Source: Bog-756 sp036513075 (GTDB taxonomy: Bacteria > Actinomycetota > Acidimicrobiia > Acidimicrobiales > RAAP-2). From it: a DNA stretch of 43,561 bases. Below the pieces are notes generated by a model. It had not been told where the DNA came from and searched no databases. It saw only the letters and a program-made list of their open reading frames with translations. The DNA is taken from the NCBI GenBank assembly GCA_036513075.1, contig DATBZS010000039.1, positions 1 through 43,561 of the forward strand. Reading direction: 5' to 3'. Below, piece after piece: positions 1 through 7,491 of this stretch. The translations under genes were made by a program, and so were the position numbers. The first letter of the stretch is position 1, and the number at the start of each line of letters is the position of its first letter.

Positions 1-147
1 ACTCCCGGCTCGTGATCCGCAGCCCATCGGGCAGTAGTGGCGCCTGCCGGCGCGGTCATCACCGGACTGCGGGCGCGTTCAGCCGACGGGTTGACGGTGT
101 GGTGGGAGCAGGTGCGTGGGTGAAGGAGCGGGGTGCGGCGCGGTGGC
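1..147. other. Window edge without a supported gene
   Basis: This stretch lies downstream of the minus-strand whiB gene. The open frames here are short, arginine/proline-rich and without recognisable domains, which is what random frames look like at this GC content. I see no RNA gene and no clear terminator hairpin. A gene could begin to the left of the window. Confidence 0.5.
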
Positions 148-438
148 TCAGGAAGCCCGGCGACGGGCGGCCAGCCAGGCCTTGCGGAGCTTGCGGCGCT
201 CCTCTTCGGAGGTAGCGCCCCAGACGCCCGACTCCTGGTTGGTGGCCAGGGCGAAGTCGAGGCAGGTCTCCTGGACCTCGCAACTGCGGCATACCCGCTT
301 GGCCGACTCGATCTGGTCGACCGCGGGCCCCGTGGTGCCGATGGGGAAGAACAGATCGGGCTCGGTACTGCGACAGGCAGCGAACTGCCTCCAGTCACCT
401 TCGTCCCACTCGACCGTGCGATTCCACATGAGGGCCAC
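148..438 (-). CDS. WhiB-family iron-sulfur transcriptional regulator (WblE/WhiB1-like)
   Basis: A 96-residue WhiB-like protein. Members bind a [4Fe-4S] cluster, often sense redox state or NO, and act on transcription, commonly by contacting the sigma factor. Four cysteines at 22, 50, 53 and 59 give the C-x27-C-x2-C-x5-C pattern. They are followed by the GVWGATSEEER turn (residues 71-81) and a basic tail (KLRKAW...RRR) that should contact DNA. The motif DLFFPIG just after the first Cys and the short length resemble the WhiB1/WblE subgroup more than WhiB3 or WhiB7, but the paralogue cannot be fixed without alignment. The GTG at 438 is chosen because GGAGGA lies about six bases upstream (446-451). 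It diverges from the phosphodiesterase gene. The family assignment is certain; the target genes are unknown. Confidence 0.95.
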   Translation of the reverse strand: MALMWNRTVEWDEGDWRQFAACRSTEPDLFFPIGTTGPAVDQIESAKRVCRSCEVQETCLDFALATNQESGVWGATSEEERRKLRKAWLAARRRAS

Positions 439-537
439 GCTGATTCCTCCACATCATCAGTCCGAATTACCCTCTTGTGATTTGTTTCACATAGCTCGGC
501 GCTAAACATGTCACCGGCCGTTCAGGGTTCGTTCACT

Positions 538-566
538 AGAGTATCCAGCGATATCGACGCTTGCAA
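538..566 (-). promoter_or_regulatory. Likely whiB promoter
   Basis: Reading the minus strand, TTGCAA (561-566) and TACTCT (538-543) are separated by exactly 17 bases, a good sigma-70-type arrangement. Transcription would start near 530, leaving a leader of roughly 90 nt that contains the GGAGGA ribosome site of whiB. This is a pattern read, not experimental. Confidence 0.5.
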
Positions 567-592
567 GCAGTTTTAGGGCTTCCACGTGGGAT

Positions 593-621
593 TTGACACA
601 AATTTCGCGATGTCGCGTCAT
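593..621 (+). promoter_or_regulatory. Possible promoter of the phosphodiesterase gene
   Basis: A perfect TTGACA lies at 593-598. Seventeen bases downstream is the weak hexamer CGTCAT (616-621). If this is the promoter, the in-frame starts at 586 (GTG) and 610 (ATG) are outside the transcript. The GTG at 643, with GGGGAGAG at 627-634, becomes the natural start. The -10 match is poor, so the call is tentative. Confidence 0.35.
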
Positions 622-642
622 GTGTTGGGGAGAGTACGCAGC

Positions 643-1347
643 GTGGCTACACCAGTCGCAGTCCAAGCCCACCGGGGAAGTCCTGATCCGGGCTCCGGCA
701 TCAGGGAGAACACGTTGGACGCCTTCGCCCGGGCCCGGGCCCTCGGTGCCGACGGAGTCGAGCTGGATGTCCGCCTGACCGTCGACGGCGGCTTGGCCGT
801 GCACCACGATCCGGCGGTCGAGGGGGTGGGCGTGATCTGTGGACTGGCCACGTCCGAGCTCCCGTCGCACGTCCCGCTCCTGGCCGACGCTCTCGAGTCG
901 TGTACCGGGATGGTCGTCAACATCGAGATCAAGAACCAGCCGCACGAACTGGGATTCGACCCCACGGACCGTGCCGCAGGCGTGGTGGTCGCCCTGGTCG
1001 AGGCCATGGGCCGCACCGGTTCGGTGGTGGTCTCGTCGTTCTGGTCGGGGGCGCTGGCCGCCGTCCGCTCGGTCGGCTCCGCGGTGCCCACCGGGCTCCT
1101 GGTCGTGTCCGCCTTCGACCCGCTGACCAGTATCGCCGCCGCCGCCGACCTGGGATGCGCCGCTGTCCACCTGCCGGTGGGCCTCGTCGACCGGTCGACG
1201 GTGGCCACGGCGCACGCCGCGGGCCTGGCCGTGGCCGCCTGGACCGTGGCCGACGAGGCCACCCTGATGGCCGTGCTCGGTGCCGAGGTGGACACGGTGA
1301 TCGTCGACGACGTGGCCCTGGCACGCAGGGTCATCGACCAGCACTGA
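643..1347 (+). CDS. Glycerophosphodiester phosphodiesterase family protein
   Basis: A GDPD-family TIM-barrel enzyme, expected to hydrolyse glycerophosphodiesters (from phospholipid turnover) to glycerol-3-phosphate and an alcohol. From the GTG at 643 it has 234 residues. The N-terminal AHRG motif is followed by ENTLDAF, GVELDVRLT and VHHDP. These carry the catalytic His pair and the acidic metal ligands of the family. NIEIKN is the next strand with its metal-binding Glu. The C-terminal half (AWTVADE and VDTVIVDD) matches the end of the barrel. No signal peptide is visible, so a cytoplasmic enzyme is likely. I prefer 643 because of the GGGGAGAG site ahead of it; 586 and 610 are in-frame alternatives that would add 19 or 11 residues of atypical sequence. 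Exact substrate unknown. Confidence 0.9.
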   Translation: MATPVAVQAHRGSPDPGSGIRENTLDAFARARALGADGVELDVRLTVDGGLAVHHDPAVEGVGVICGLATSELPSHVPLLADALESCTGMVVNIEIKNQPHELGFDPTDRAAGVVVALVEAMGRTGSVVVSSFWSGALAAVRSVGSAVPTGLLVVSAFDPLTSIAAAADLGCAAVHLPVGLVDRSTVATAHAAGLAVAAWTVADEATLMAVLGAEVDTVIVDDVALARRVIDQH

Positions 1348-1369
1348 CCGCCGGTCCGTTCGGACCCCA

Positions 1370-1404
1370 CCCCAGGTCCAACGGGAGAACCTCCTGACCT
1401 GGGG
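1370..1404 (+). terminator. Stem-loop between the phosphodiesterase gene and etfB
   Basis: CCCCAGGT (1370-1377) pairs with ACCTGGGG (1397-1404). Inside the loop GGAG (1384-1387) can pair with CTCC (1391-1394). There is no T tract. The 10-base string CTGACCTGGG occurs twice, at 1394-1403 and 1415-1424, so a protein-binding repeat is an alternative reading. Confidence 0.45.
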
Positions 1405-1475
1405 TTGGACCCCGCTGACCTGGGATGAGGCCCCGATTGGTCGAAAGGGTCGGTTTTCGTCAACAATGCACGGTC

Positions 1476-2255
1476 ATGAACGTCGTTGTCTGTGTAAAGC
1501 AGATCCCCGATCCCGCCGCTCCGCCGGCACTCGATCCGGGGACGAAGAACCTTGTCCGTGACGGGAAGCTGATCCTGGACGATTCCGATGCCTACGGCGT
1601 CGAGATGGCCCTGCAGCTGGCCGATGCCGCCGGTGGCGGTGAGGTGACCCTCGTCTCCATGGCCCCCAACGGGGAGGTGTCGGGCCTGCGTACCGCGCTG
1701 GCCATGGGCGCGGCCAAGGCCATCCTGATCAGTGATCCCATCCTGGCCGGCTCTGACGCACTCGGCACCGCCAAGGTGCTGGCCGCCGCCATCAAGCGGG
1801 CGGAGCCCGACCTGATCCTGGCCGCCACCGAATCCACCGACGGGTACACCGGAACCACCCCGGTCCAGATCGCCGAGCTCCTCGGCCTCCCCTCGGTCAC
1901 GTTCGCCAAGAAGGTCGAGGTGACCGGCAACTCGGTCAAGGTCGAGCGCCAGACCGAGGCCGGCTATGACGAGGTCGAGTGCCCGCTCCCCGCGGTGGTC
2001 ACCGTGACCGCCGGCGTGGTCGAGCCCCGCTACCCCTCCTTCAAGGGGATCATGGCCGCCAAGTCCAAGCCGGTCGACAACCTGACCGTTGCCGACCTCG
2101 GGCTCGATGCCGGGCAGGTCGGGGCAGCAGGTGCGCGCCAGGAGATCACCGAGGTCGTTCCAGCCGAGGCCCGGGCGTCCGGTGAACTCGTCGTCGACGA
2201 GGGCGAGGGTCACCTGCGGGTGATCGAGTTCCTCGAGCAGCTCAAGGTCATCTAG
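1476..2255 (+). CDS. etfB: Electron transfer flavoprotein, beta subunit
   Basis: The beta subunit of electron transfer flavoprotein. With EtfA it forms a soluble heterodimer that carries electrons from acyl-CoA and other flavin dehydrogenases towards the quinone pool. The 259-residue product starts MNVVVCVKQIPDP, the typical EtfB N-terminus, and continues with GVEMALQLAD, EVTLVSMAPN and the nucleotide-binding segment ATESTDGYTGTTP. The C-terminal part PRYPSFKGIMAAKSKP is also typical. The ATG at 1476 is chosen because the family begins exactly there; the 17 codons upstream look non-homologous. No strong ribosome site precedes it. The etfA gene follows 24 bp downstream, so the two are surely co-transcribed. 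FixA of nitrogen fixers is the same family, but nothing here suggests that role. Confidence 0.95.
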   Translation: MNVVVCVKQIPDPAAPPALDPGTKNLVRDGKLILDDSDAYGVEMALQLADAAGGGEVTLVSMAPNGEVSGLRTALAMGAAKAILISDPILAGSDALGTAKVLAAAIKRAEPDLILAATESTDGYTGTTPVQIAELLGLPSVTFAKKVEVTGNSVKVERQTEAGYDEVECPLPAVVTVTAGVVEPRYPSFKGIMAAKSKPVDNLTVADLGLDAGQVGAAGARQEITEVVPAEARASGELVVDEGEGHLRVIEFLEQLKVI

Positions 2256-2279
2256 GGCCTGGTACAGGAGAACACGAAC

Positions 2280-3248
2280 ATGTCTATTGCCAAGATCTGG
2301 GTCGTCGTCGAAGTGGTCGACGGCGCCCCCACGACCCCCTCCCTCGAGTTGGTCAGCCACGCCCGCACCCTCGCCGACATGGTGGAGGCCGTCGTCTGGG
2401 ACGGCGGCGCGTCCGCCGCCGGGACTCTGGGTGAGTACGGCGCCACCACCGTCCACGACGTGGGCGATCTCGCCGGTGCGCTGCCCGGCGCCCCGGTGGC
2501 TGCGGCCATCGCCGCCGCCGTGACGGCCGGCACCGGCCCGGACGCCGTCCTGCTGCCCGCCTCCTACGACGGTCGTGACGTCGCCGGCCGCCTGTCGGTC
2601 AAGGTCGACCGCCCGGTGCTGACCAACGTGGTCGGTCTGACCGAGGTCGACGGTGGACTGGCCAGTCAGCACGCCATCTTCGGCGGCGCCGAGATGCTGA
2701 CCGCCCGATTCACCGCTGAGGGCCCCGGGATCTTCGTGATCCGGGCCAAGTCGTTCCCGGCCGAGGCGTCGGGTGGAGCAGCTGCCGCCGTCGCGGCCGC
2801 CACCCCACCGGACACCGGGGCATCGAACTCGGCGCGCATCGTGGCCCGCCATGTCGAGGAGCGCACCGGCCCGAAGCTGGACGAGGCCGACGTGGTCGTC
2901 TCTGGCGGCCGTGGACTGGGCGAGAAGGAGCAGTACGTCCTCATCGAGCAGCTGGCCACCCTCCTCCACGGTGCAGCCGGCGCAAGCCGCGCCATCGTCG
3001 ACGCCGGATGGGTGCCCTACTCCCACCAGGTCGGCCAGACCGGCAAGACGGTGAAGCCCACCGTCTACATGGCCTGCGGGATCTCGGGTGCCACCCAGCA
3101 CATGGTGGGCATGAAGAACTCGAAGAACATCGTGGCCATCAACAAGGACCAGGACGCCCCGATCTTCCAGGTGGCCGACCTCGGCATCGTCGGTGACGTG
3201 CACAAGGTCATCCCGAAGCTCATCGAGGCCCTCCAGGCCCGGGGCTGA
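2280..3248 (+). CDS. etfA: Electron transfer flavoprotein, alpha subunit
   Basis: The FAD-carrying alpha subunit of ETF, partner of the preceding EtfB. It has 322 residues, the usual length. The N-terminal half holds the variable domain. The C-terminal half carries the FAD-binding signature of the family: SGGRGLG, then GQTGKTVKPTVYMACGISGATQH, NSKNIVAINKDQDAPIF and the GIVGDVHKVIP end. AGGAGA sits about ten bases before the ATG at 2280, supporting that start. It is the second gene of the etfBA pair, and two stem-loops follow the stop, so the transcript probably ends there. No ETF-quinone oxidoreductase or acyl-CoA dehydrogenase gene lies nearby, so the dehydrogenase partner is encoded elsewhere. 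Confidence 0.96.
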   Translation: MSIAKIWVVVEVVDGAPTTPSLELVSHARTLADMVEAVVWDGGASAAGTLGEYGATTVHDVGDLAGALPGAPVAAAIAAAVTAGTGPDAVLLPASYDGRDVAGRLSVKVDRPVLTNVVGLTEVDGGLASQHAIFGGAEMLTARFTAEGPGIFVIRAKSFPAEASGGAAAAVAAATPPDTGASNSARIVARHVEERTGPKLDEADVVVSGGRGLGEKEQYVLIEQLATLLHGAAGASRAIVDAGWVPYSHQVGQTGKTVKPTVYMACGISGATQHMVGMKNSKNIVAINKDQDAPIFQVADLGIVGDVHKVIPKLIEALQARG

Positions 3249-3252
3249 CCCC

Positions 3253-3285
3253 GAGCACCGGTCCCCGACCCGGGGACGGGTGCTC
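3253..3285 (+). terminator. Terminator-like hairpin after etfA
   Basis: GAGCACC (3253-3259) pairs with GGTGCTC (3279-3285), and GTCCCC (3261-3266) pairs inside it with GGGGAC (3272-3277). It begins four bases after the etfA stop. No T tract follows, as is common in actinobacteria. Confidence 0.7.
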
Positions 3286-3301
3286 GACCATGACGTACGA
3301 C

Positions 3302-3331
3302 GACGACCTGCGGCCCCGGCCGCAGGTCGTC
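3302..3331 (+). terminator. Second, very stable hairpin after etfA
   Basis: Fourteen perfect base pairs: 3302-3315 against 3318-3331, with only two unpaired bases at the tip, so the innermost pair must open. It follows the first hairpin by 16 bases. It probably acts as a backup or bidirectional terminator. A protein-binding palindrome is possible because the element is nearly a perfect inverted repeat. Confidence 0.6.
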
Positions 3332-3531
3332 TGACGTTCCCGCCACCTGTCGTGGTGTCGCCCGGGGTTCGGCCATCGGACCGTCCGACGGGACGGCCCC
3401 TCGGCGCCACGGAAGGTGGCTGCGAACCTGCCCGGGTCATCACCGGGGGTCAAGGACCCACCGGGTAGTGTCCGCACCAGACCACCATCCGGCGGTCGAC
3501 GGCGCCCACCCCCTGTCCGAACGACGGTCAC

Positions 3532-4953
3532 GTGCTCTTTCCCACCATCGACTTCGCCATCTTCTTCGCCGTGGTATTCACGGTGCAGTGGCTGCTCGTC
3601 CCGTATGCGGGGGCGTGGAAGGCGTTCATGGTGCTGGCGAGCTACGTGTTCTACGCGTGGTGGGACTGGCGCTTCATCTTCCTGCTCGCTGCTTCGACCG
3701 CGATCGCCTTCACCGGCGGAAGGCTCGTCCACCCGGCGACCGGCACCCGGCGGCGAGTGACCCTATGGGTCACCGTCGCCCTCCTCATCGGCCTGCTCGG
3801 ATGGTTCAAGTACTTCGGGTTCGTGGCCGTGAACGTCGACAACGTCACCCACGCCCTCGGCCTCGGCCGGCCCATACCCCTACTCACCGTCACCCTGCCC
3901 GTGGGAATCTCGTTCTTCACCTTCATGGCCATCAGCTATGTGATCGACATCTACCGCGGCGTACTCCGGCCGGCCCGGGGCATCGACGTCACCGTCTATC
4001 TGGCCTTCTTCCCCCACCTGATCGCCGGCCCCATCGTCCGGGGCACCGAACTGCTGCCCCAGATCCGCAACATGCGCGACCCGAACGACGTGCACTACGT
4101 GGAGGCGTTCTGGCTGATCTCGGCCGGACTGGCCAAGAAGGTCGTGCTCTCCTCGTACCTGTCCACCTATGTGGTGGACCCGGTGTTCGCCAACCCCCAC
4201 CAGCACTCCGCCCTCGAGGTGCTGTTCGCCATCTGGGGCTATGCCGTCCAGATCTACGCCGATTTCAGCGGCTACACCGACATCGCGATCGGCCTGGCAC
4301 TGCTCATGGGCTTCCGCTTTCCGGTCAACTTCAAGCGCCCGTACACGGCGATCGACCTACAGGACTTCTGGCGCCGCTGGCACATCACCTTGTCGTTCTG
4401 GTTGCGGGACTACCTCTACATCCCCCTCGGCGGCAATCGGGGTCCCGAGTGGCGCATCTCGGTGAACATCATGGTGACCATGCTGCTCGGCGGCCTGTGG
4501 CACGGCGCATCGTGGACGTTCGTCATCTGGGGCGCCTACCACGGGGTCGGCCAGGTCATCGGCCGTCGGCGGCGTGCCGTCCGGGTGGCCCGCGGGCTGC
4601 CGGCCGAGCCGGAAGGCCGGGGCCGGGTGGCCTGGGCGCGTTTCGTCACGTTCCAAATCGTCTGCCTCGGCTGGCTCTTCTTCCGGGCCGACACTCTCGG
4701 CGACGCCTTCGCCATGCTGAGCCGCCTCTTCGTCGGCTGGGGCTCGGCGCCGCTGGTCACCCCTCTGGCGTTCCTCGCCATCGTGGTCGGCATCGCCAGC
4801 CAGTACCTGCCGGACGGCTGGCTGACCCGGGGCTTGGCGGTCTTCGCCGCCCGCCGCCCGCTGGTGCAGGGCGGCATACTGGGTCTGGTGCTCCTGGCCA
4901 TCACCACACTCGGTCCCCAGGGCGTGGCCCCCTTCATCTACTACCGGTTCTGA
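3532..4953 (+). CDS. MBOAT-family O-acyltransferase (AlgI/DltB/PatA type)
   Basis: A membrane-bound O-acyltransferase of 473 residues with about ten hydrophobic segments. The family moves acyl groups, usually acetyl, across the membrane to a polysaccharide or other envelope acceptor. The hallmark region DFWRRWHITLSFWLRDYLYIPLGG is present, followed by GGLWHGASWTFVIWG, whose His (residue 324) is the conserved catalytic histidine. VGISFFTFMAISYVIDIYRG and YADFSGYTDIAIG are also typical AlgI-type blocks. The start is the GTG at 3532; no convincing ribosome site precedes it, and TAGTGT at 3466-3471 is a possible -10 hexamer. The SGNH-hydrolase gene starts two bases after the stop; such pairs commonly share the acetylation job. 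The acceptor is unknown; alginate itself is unlikely in this lineage. Confidence 0.93.
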   Translation: MLFPTIDFAIFFAVVFTVQWLLVPYAGAWKAFMVLASYVFYAWWDWRFIFLLAASTAIAFTGGRLVHPATGTRRRVTLWVTVALLIGLLGWFKYFGFVAVNVDNVTHALGLGRPIPLLTVTLPVGISFFTFMAISYVIDIYRGVLRPARGIDVTVYLAFFPHLIAGPIVRGTELLPQIRNMRDPNDVHYVEAFWLISAGLAKKVVLSSYLSTYVVDPVFANPHQHSALEVLFAIWGYAVQIYADFSGYTDIAIGLALLMGFRFPVNFKRPYTAIDLQDFWRRWHITLSFWLRDYLYIPLGGNRGPEWRISVNIMVTMLLGGLWHGASWTFVIWGAYHGVGQVIGRRRRAVRVARGLPAEPEGRGRVAWARFVTFQIVCLGWLFFRADTLGDAFAMLSRLFVGWGSAPLVTPLAFLAIVVGIASQYLPDGWLTRGLAVFAARRPLVQGGILGLVLLAITTLGPQGVAPFIYYRF

Positions 4954-4955
4954 CG

Positions 4956-6131
4956 TTGCCCACCACCCCGCCCCCGACCACTCCCACGCCCGACGATGGC
5001 GTGGCGGCCTACGACTGGTCCAACCCCGATGCCTACCGGCCGCCGGAGTCCGGGCCGGCCAGCGACCAGCCCGTCGGAAGGGGCGACCACCCCTTCTGGG
5101 AGCGGCTGCCCTTCCGGGGCGTCCCTTGGACGCGGGCACTCATCATCGGGCTCGTGTGCTTCGGACTGTGGTTCCTGCTCGACGCGCCGAGCCTCCAGCA
5201 CTCGGCCCAGGTGTCGCCGCTCGGCACCCGACGGACGGTCTCGCTCGACGTGGTCGGCCCGGTAGCGGCGCTCAGCCGCACGCTCGGGCTGTCGTCGGTG
5301 GTCGGGTCGACCGACCGAGCGCTCGGCCGCACTCCGGGCGGGGGTCCCTCGCTGGCCGTGACCACCCGCAAGCCCAAGCCGAAGCCACTCCCGACCACGG
5401 TCAACGGCACCCCGACGTCAACCACCCTGCCACCGCTCGATTACTACCCGACGCCGGCCAATCCGCTCAAGGTGCTCATCGTCGGCGACTCGGTGGGCCT
5501 CGACCTCGGCCAACCCCTCGTCAATACCTTCGCCGCCTACGGCGATGTCACCACCTACCTCGACGGCCGCATCGACACCGGACTCACCCGGCCCGACTAC
5601 TTCAACTGGCCGGCCGAACTCCAGGTCGACCTGACCAACCAGCAGCCGAACCTGGTGGTGGTCATGATTGGGGCCAATGACCCCCAGGGACTGGTGACCC
5701 CGGACGGCAGCCTGCGGTTCGGCCAGCCAGGCTGGGACGCCGCCTATTCGGCCCGGGTGGCCGCCTTCATCGCCGAGGCCAACGCTGCGGGGGCCCACGT
5801 GCTGTGGGTCGGCATGCCGCCCATGCAGGACCCGGGCCTCGATGCCGCCCTCAAGCACCTGAACGGCCTGGTCGCCGCCCAGGTCGCCCAGACACGGGAC
5901 CGTGGTGCCAGCTACCTCTCGTCGGTCCTGTCGCTGGGTGACAAGAAAGGGGCGTTCGCGTCGTTCCTGCCCGACGCCTCGGGCACCGAGGTCAACGTGC
6001 GCACCCCGGACGGTATCCACCTGACCCCGGCCGGTGGTGCCCGCCTGGCCGCCGCGGTGGCCGGCAACCTCCAGGCGGTGTTGCACGTACAGCTGACGCC
6101 GGAAATCGGCGGCACCGGTCTGCACACGTGA
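4956..6131 (+). CDS. Membrane-anchored SGNH/GDSL hydrolase (DUF459-like), MBOAT partner
   Basis: An SGNH-fold esterase or acetyltransferase, 391 residues from the TTG at 4956. After a Pro/Thr-rich start there is one membrane segment (ALIIGLVCFGLWFLL, about residues 64-78). A Pro/Lys/Thr linker leads to an extracytoplasmic catalytic domain. Block I is VGDSVG (Ser 179), block III is GAND (239-242) and block V is DGIHLTPAG (Asp 352, His 355), giving the Ser-Asp-His triad. The layout resembles DUF459 proteins found beside MBOAT genes. It probably takes acyl groups delivered by the MBOAT protein and places them on a surface glycan, or removes them. The start is uncertain: TTG 4956 lies two bases after the MBOAT stop and GTG 5001 is the next candidate. 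The reading frame stays open far upstream inside the MBOAT gene, but that part is not protein-like. Confidence 0.88.
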   Translation: MPTTPPPTTPTPDDGVAAYDWSNPDAYRPPESGPASDQPVGRGDHPFWERLPFRGVPWTRALIIGLVCFGLWFLLDAPSLQHSAQVSPLGTRRTVSLDVVGPVAALSRTLGLSSVVGSTDRALGRTPGGGPSLAVTTRKPKPKPLPTTVNGTPTSTTLPPLDYYPTPANPLKVLIVGDSVGLDLGQPLVNTFAAYGDVTTYLDGRIDTGLTRPDYFNWPAELQVDLTNQQPNLVVVMIGANDPQGLVTPDGSLRFGQPGWDAAYSARVAAFIAEANAAGAHVLWVGMPPMQDPGLDAALKHLNGLVAAQVAQTRDRGASYLSSVLSLGDKKGAFASFLPDASGTEVNVRTPDGIHLTPAGGARLAAAVAGNLQAVLHVQLTPEIGGTGLHT

Positions 6132-6213
6132 GCCTGCCGGCCTGACCCGGCGGCCTGTCAGGTCAGATGACTTGTCGAATGGCACGAGTCGTCCGATCAC
6201 GCGACTTGTCGGA

Positions 6214-7008
6214 TCAGACGAGGGGCCACGGGTAGGGGGGACGGTCGCCGATGGGCTCGGGAAAGACCCCGACAGCGGCCAGCCGCGCAGCCCGGTTGAG
6301 CACCGCCTTGGCCTCGGCCCCTGACAGCAGTGCATCCAGGTCGTCCGGCAGCCCGTCGGTCACCAGTCGCTCGAGGTCGTCCACGATCCACCCGGGCACC
6401 TCCTGGTCGGCGAAGTCCCAGATGACGGTGCGCAGCTTGTGCTGCACATGGAAACACAGGCCGTGGTCGATACCCCAGAGGCGCTGGTCGGCAGCCACGA
6501 GGACATGGCCGCTCTTGCGGTCCGCGTTGTTGGCCACGACGTCGAAGGCGCAGAACGTCTCGAGCTCACCCTCCCGTCCGCCGTCCTCGAGGAGCGTGAA
6601 GTAGTGGCGCTCGTAGTCGGCCTCGAGGAACAACTGCACCGAGCCGGTCCCGAACGGGGCGTCGTCGCGCACAACGGTCGGTGGGACCAGGCCCCATCCC
6701 AGGGCCTCCGACAACTGGAAGGCGGCGACCTCACGGCGGAACAGCCCGTCGGGAAAGTCCCACAGGGTCTGCTCACCCCGGTGGGGCTTGTAGACAGCCT
6801 GCACGGGTCCCGGTCCGTCGTCGACATCTGGCCCGTCGGTGCCGTCCAGGCTGACCAGGAAGGTCAGGTTGGAACTCCAGGGCAGGCGGCCCTCGATGAC
6901 CAGCTCACAGGTCGTCAGGAGCTCGGCGGCCTCCTCCAGCGACGGACCTGAACCGGGCCGCCACCCGCTCACACGACCGGAGGACGGTGGCCGTTGGTCC
7001 GCGGGCAT
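6214..7008 (-). CDS. SCO1664-family protein with PI3/4-kinase-like fold
   Basis: A 264-residue member of the SCO1664 family (TIGR03843), largely restricted to Actinobacteria, whose members show distant similarity to phosphatidylinositol 3/4-kinases. Kinase-like elements are visible. AVYKPHRGEQTLWDFP holds the putative nucleotide-binding Lys. DVVANNADRKSGHVL resembles the catalytic loop, with conserved Asn and Asp, and GIDHGLCFH resembles the metal-binding loop. The substrate is unknown and may be a protein, lipid or nucleotide. It is the last gene of a minus-strand run and overlaps the preceding DUF3090 gene by 40 bp, which implies translational coupling. In mycobacteria and streptomycetes the same three genes also sit together, near mshC. 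I am sure of the family and unsure of any activity. Confidence 0.9.
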   Translation of the reverse strand: MPADQRPPSSGRVSGWRPGSGPSLEEAAELLTTCELVIEGRLPWSSNLTFLVSLDGTDGPDVDDGPGPVQAVYKPHRGEQTLWDFPDGLFRREVAAFQLSEALGWGLVPPTVVRDDAPFGTGSVQLFLEADYERHYFTLLEDGGREGELETFCAFDVVANNADRKSGHVLVAADQRLWGIDHGLCFHVQHKLRTVIWDFADQEVPGWIVDDLERLVTDGLPDDLDALLSGAEAKAVLNRAARLAAVGVFPEPIGDRPPYPWPLV

Positions 7009-7463
7009 TCGTGTCCGGAGGGATCGAGTGGCGAGCCGCAGAGGGGGCAGGGCGGCCGTCCGGCCTCGACCAGGCGGGTGGCCTGTATGGAGAAGGCAGC
7101 GGCCTGCTCGCGGGTGACCGACACCCGGGCGATGGCCCCCACTTCGCCCTCGGGGACGAGTTCCTCGATGACCAGGACCACACGGTCCTCGACCTCGTCG
7201 AATGAGATCCCGATGGTCCCGACGGCCCAGGCGGGCTCCGCGGCTTCCTCGAGCGGTTGGTCGTCGGGCAGGTGGCCGGGCCGTTCCCGGTCCCTGACCA
7301 CCTGGGCCAGGGTCTCAGCCATGGCCGCCACCTGGAGCTTCTCGATCTTCAAGGTGAGGACCGTTGACCCGCCGCGTATCTGGAGCAGAAAGAGGCGGCT
7401 GCCCACCGGGCCGACGGTGCCGACGCACAGTCGTTCGGCGGACAGGTCGTAGGCCTCGGTCAC
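6969..7463 (-). CDS. DUF3090 family protein with C-terminal zinc-ribbon-like motif
   Basis: A 164-residue protein of the DUF3090 family (Rv2134c-like). The first 130 residues are a mixed alpha/beta domain of unknown function (GSRLFLLQIRGG, VLTLKIEKLQVAAM, VGTIGISFDE, VVLVIEEL). The end has CPLCGSPLDPSGHECPRTNGH, a plausible zinc-binding knuckle with Cys-x2-Cys and a second His/Cys cluster. The start is the GTG at 7463, with AAGGAG nine bases upstream (7473-7478 on the plus strand). It lies 28 bp after the histidine phosphatase gene and overlaps the kinase-like gene by 40 bp. The constant grouping with those two families suggests a shared pathway; the biochemical role is undescribed as far as I know. 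Confidence 0.92.
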   Translation of the reverse strand: MTEAYDLSAERLCVGTVGPVGSRLFLLQIRGGSTVLTLKIEKLQVAAMAETLAQVVRDRERPGHLPDDQPLEEAAEPAWAVGTIGISFDEVEDRVVLVIEELVPEGEVGAIARVSVTREQAAAFSIQATRLVEAGRPPCPLCGSPLDPSGHECPRTNGHRPPVV

Positions 7464-7491
7464 GGGCGGACGCTCCTTGTGGCCGGACGCC

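Noticed and set aside
618..3443. A 941-codon open frame on the minus strand
   Set aside because: It lies antisense to the phosphodiesterase, etfB and etfA genes. Its product is Gly/Asp/His/Arg-rich without any domain, the usual shadow of GC-rich genes.
3468..4955. Upstream extension of the SGNH-hydrolase frame through the MBOAT gene
   Set aside because: The extension is Arg/Pro/His-rich and unlike any protein, and the MBOAT frame over the same bases is clearly real.
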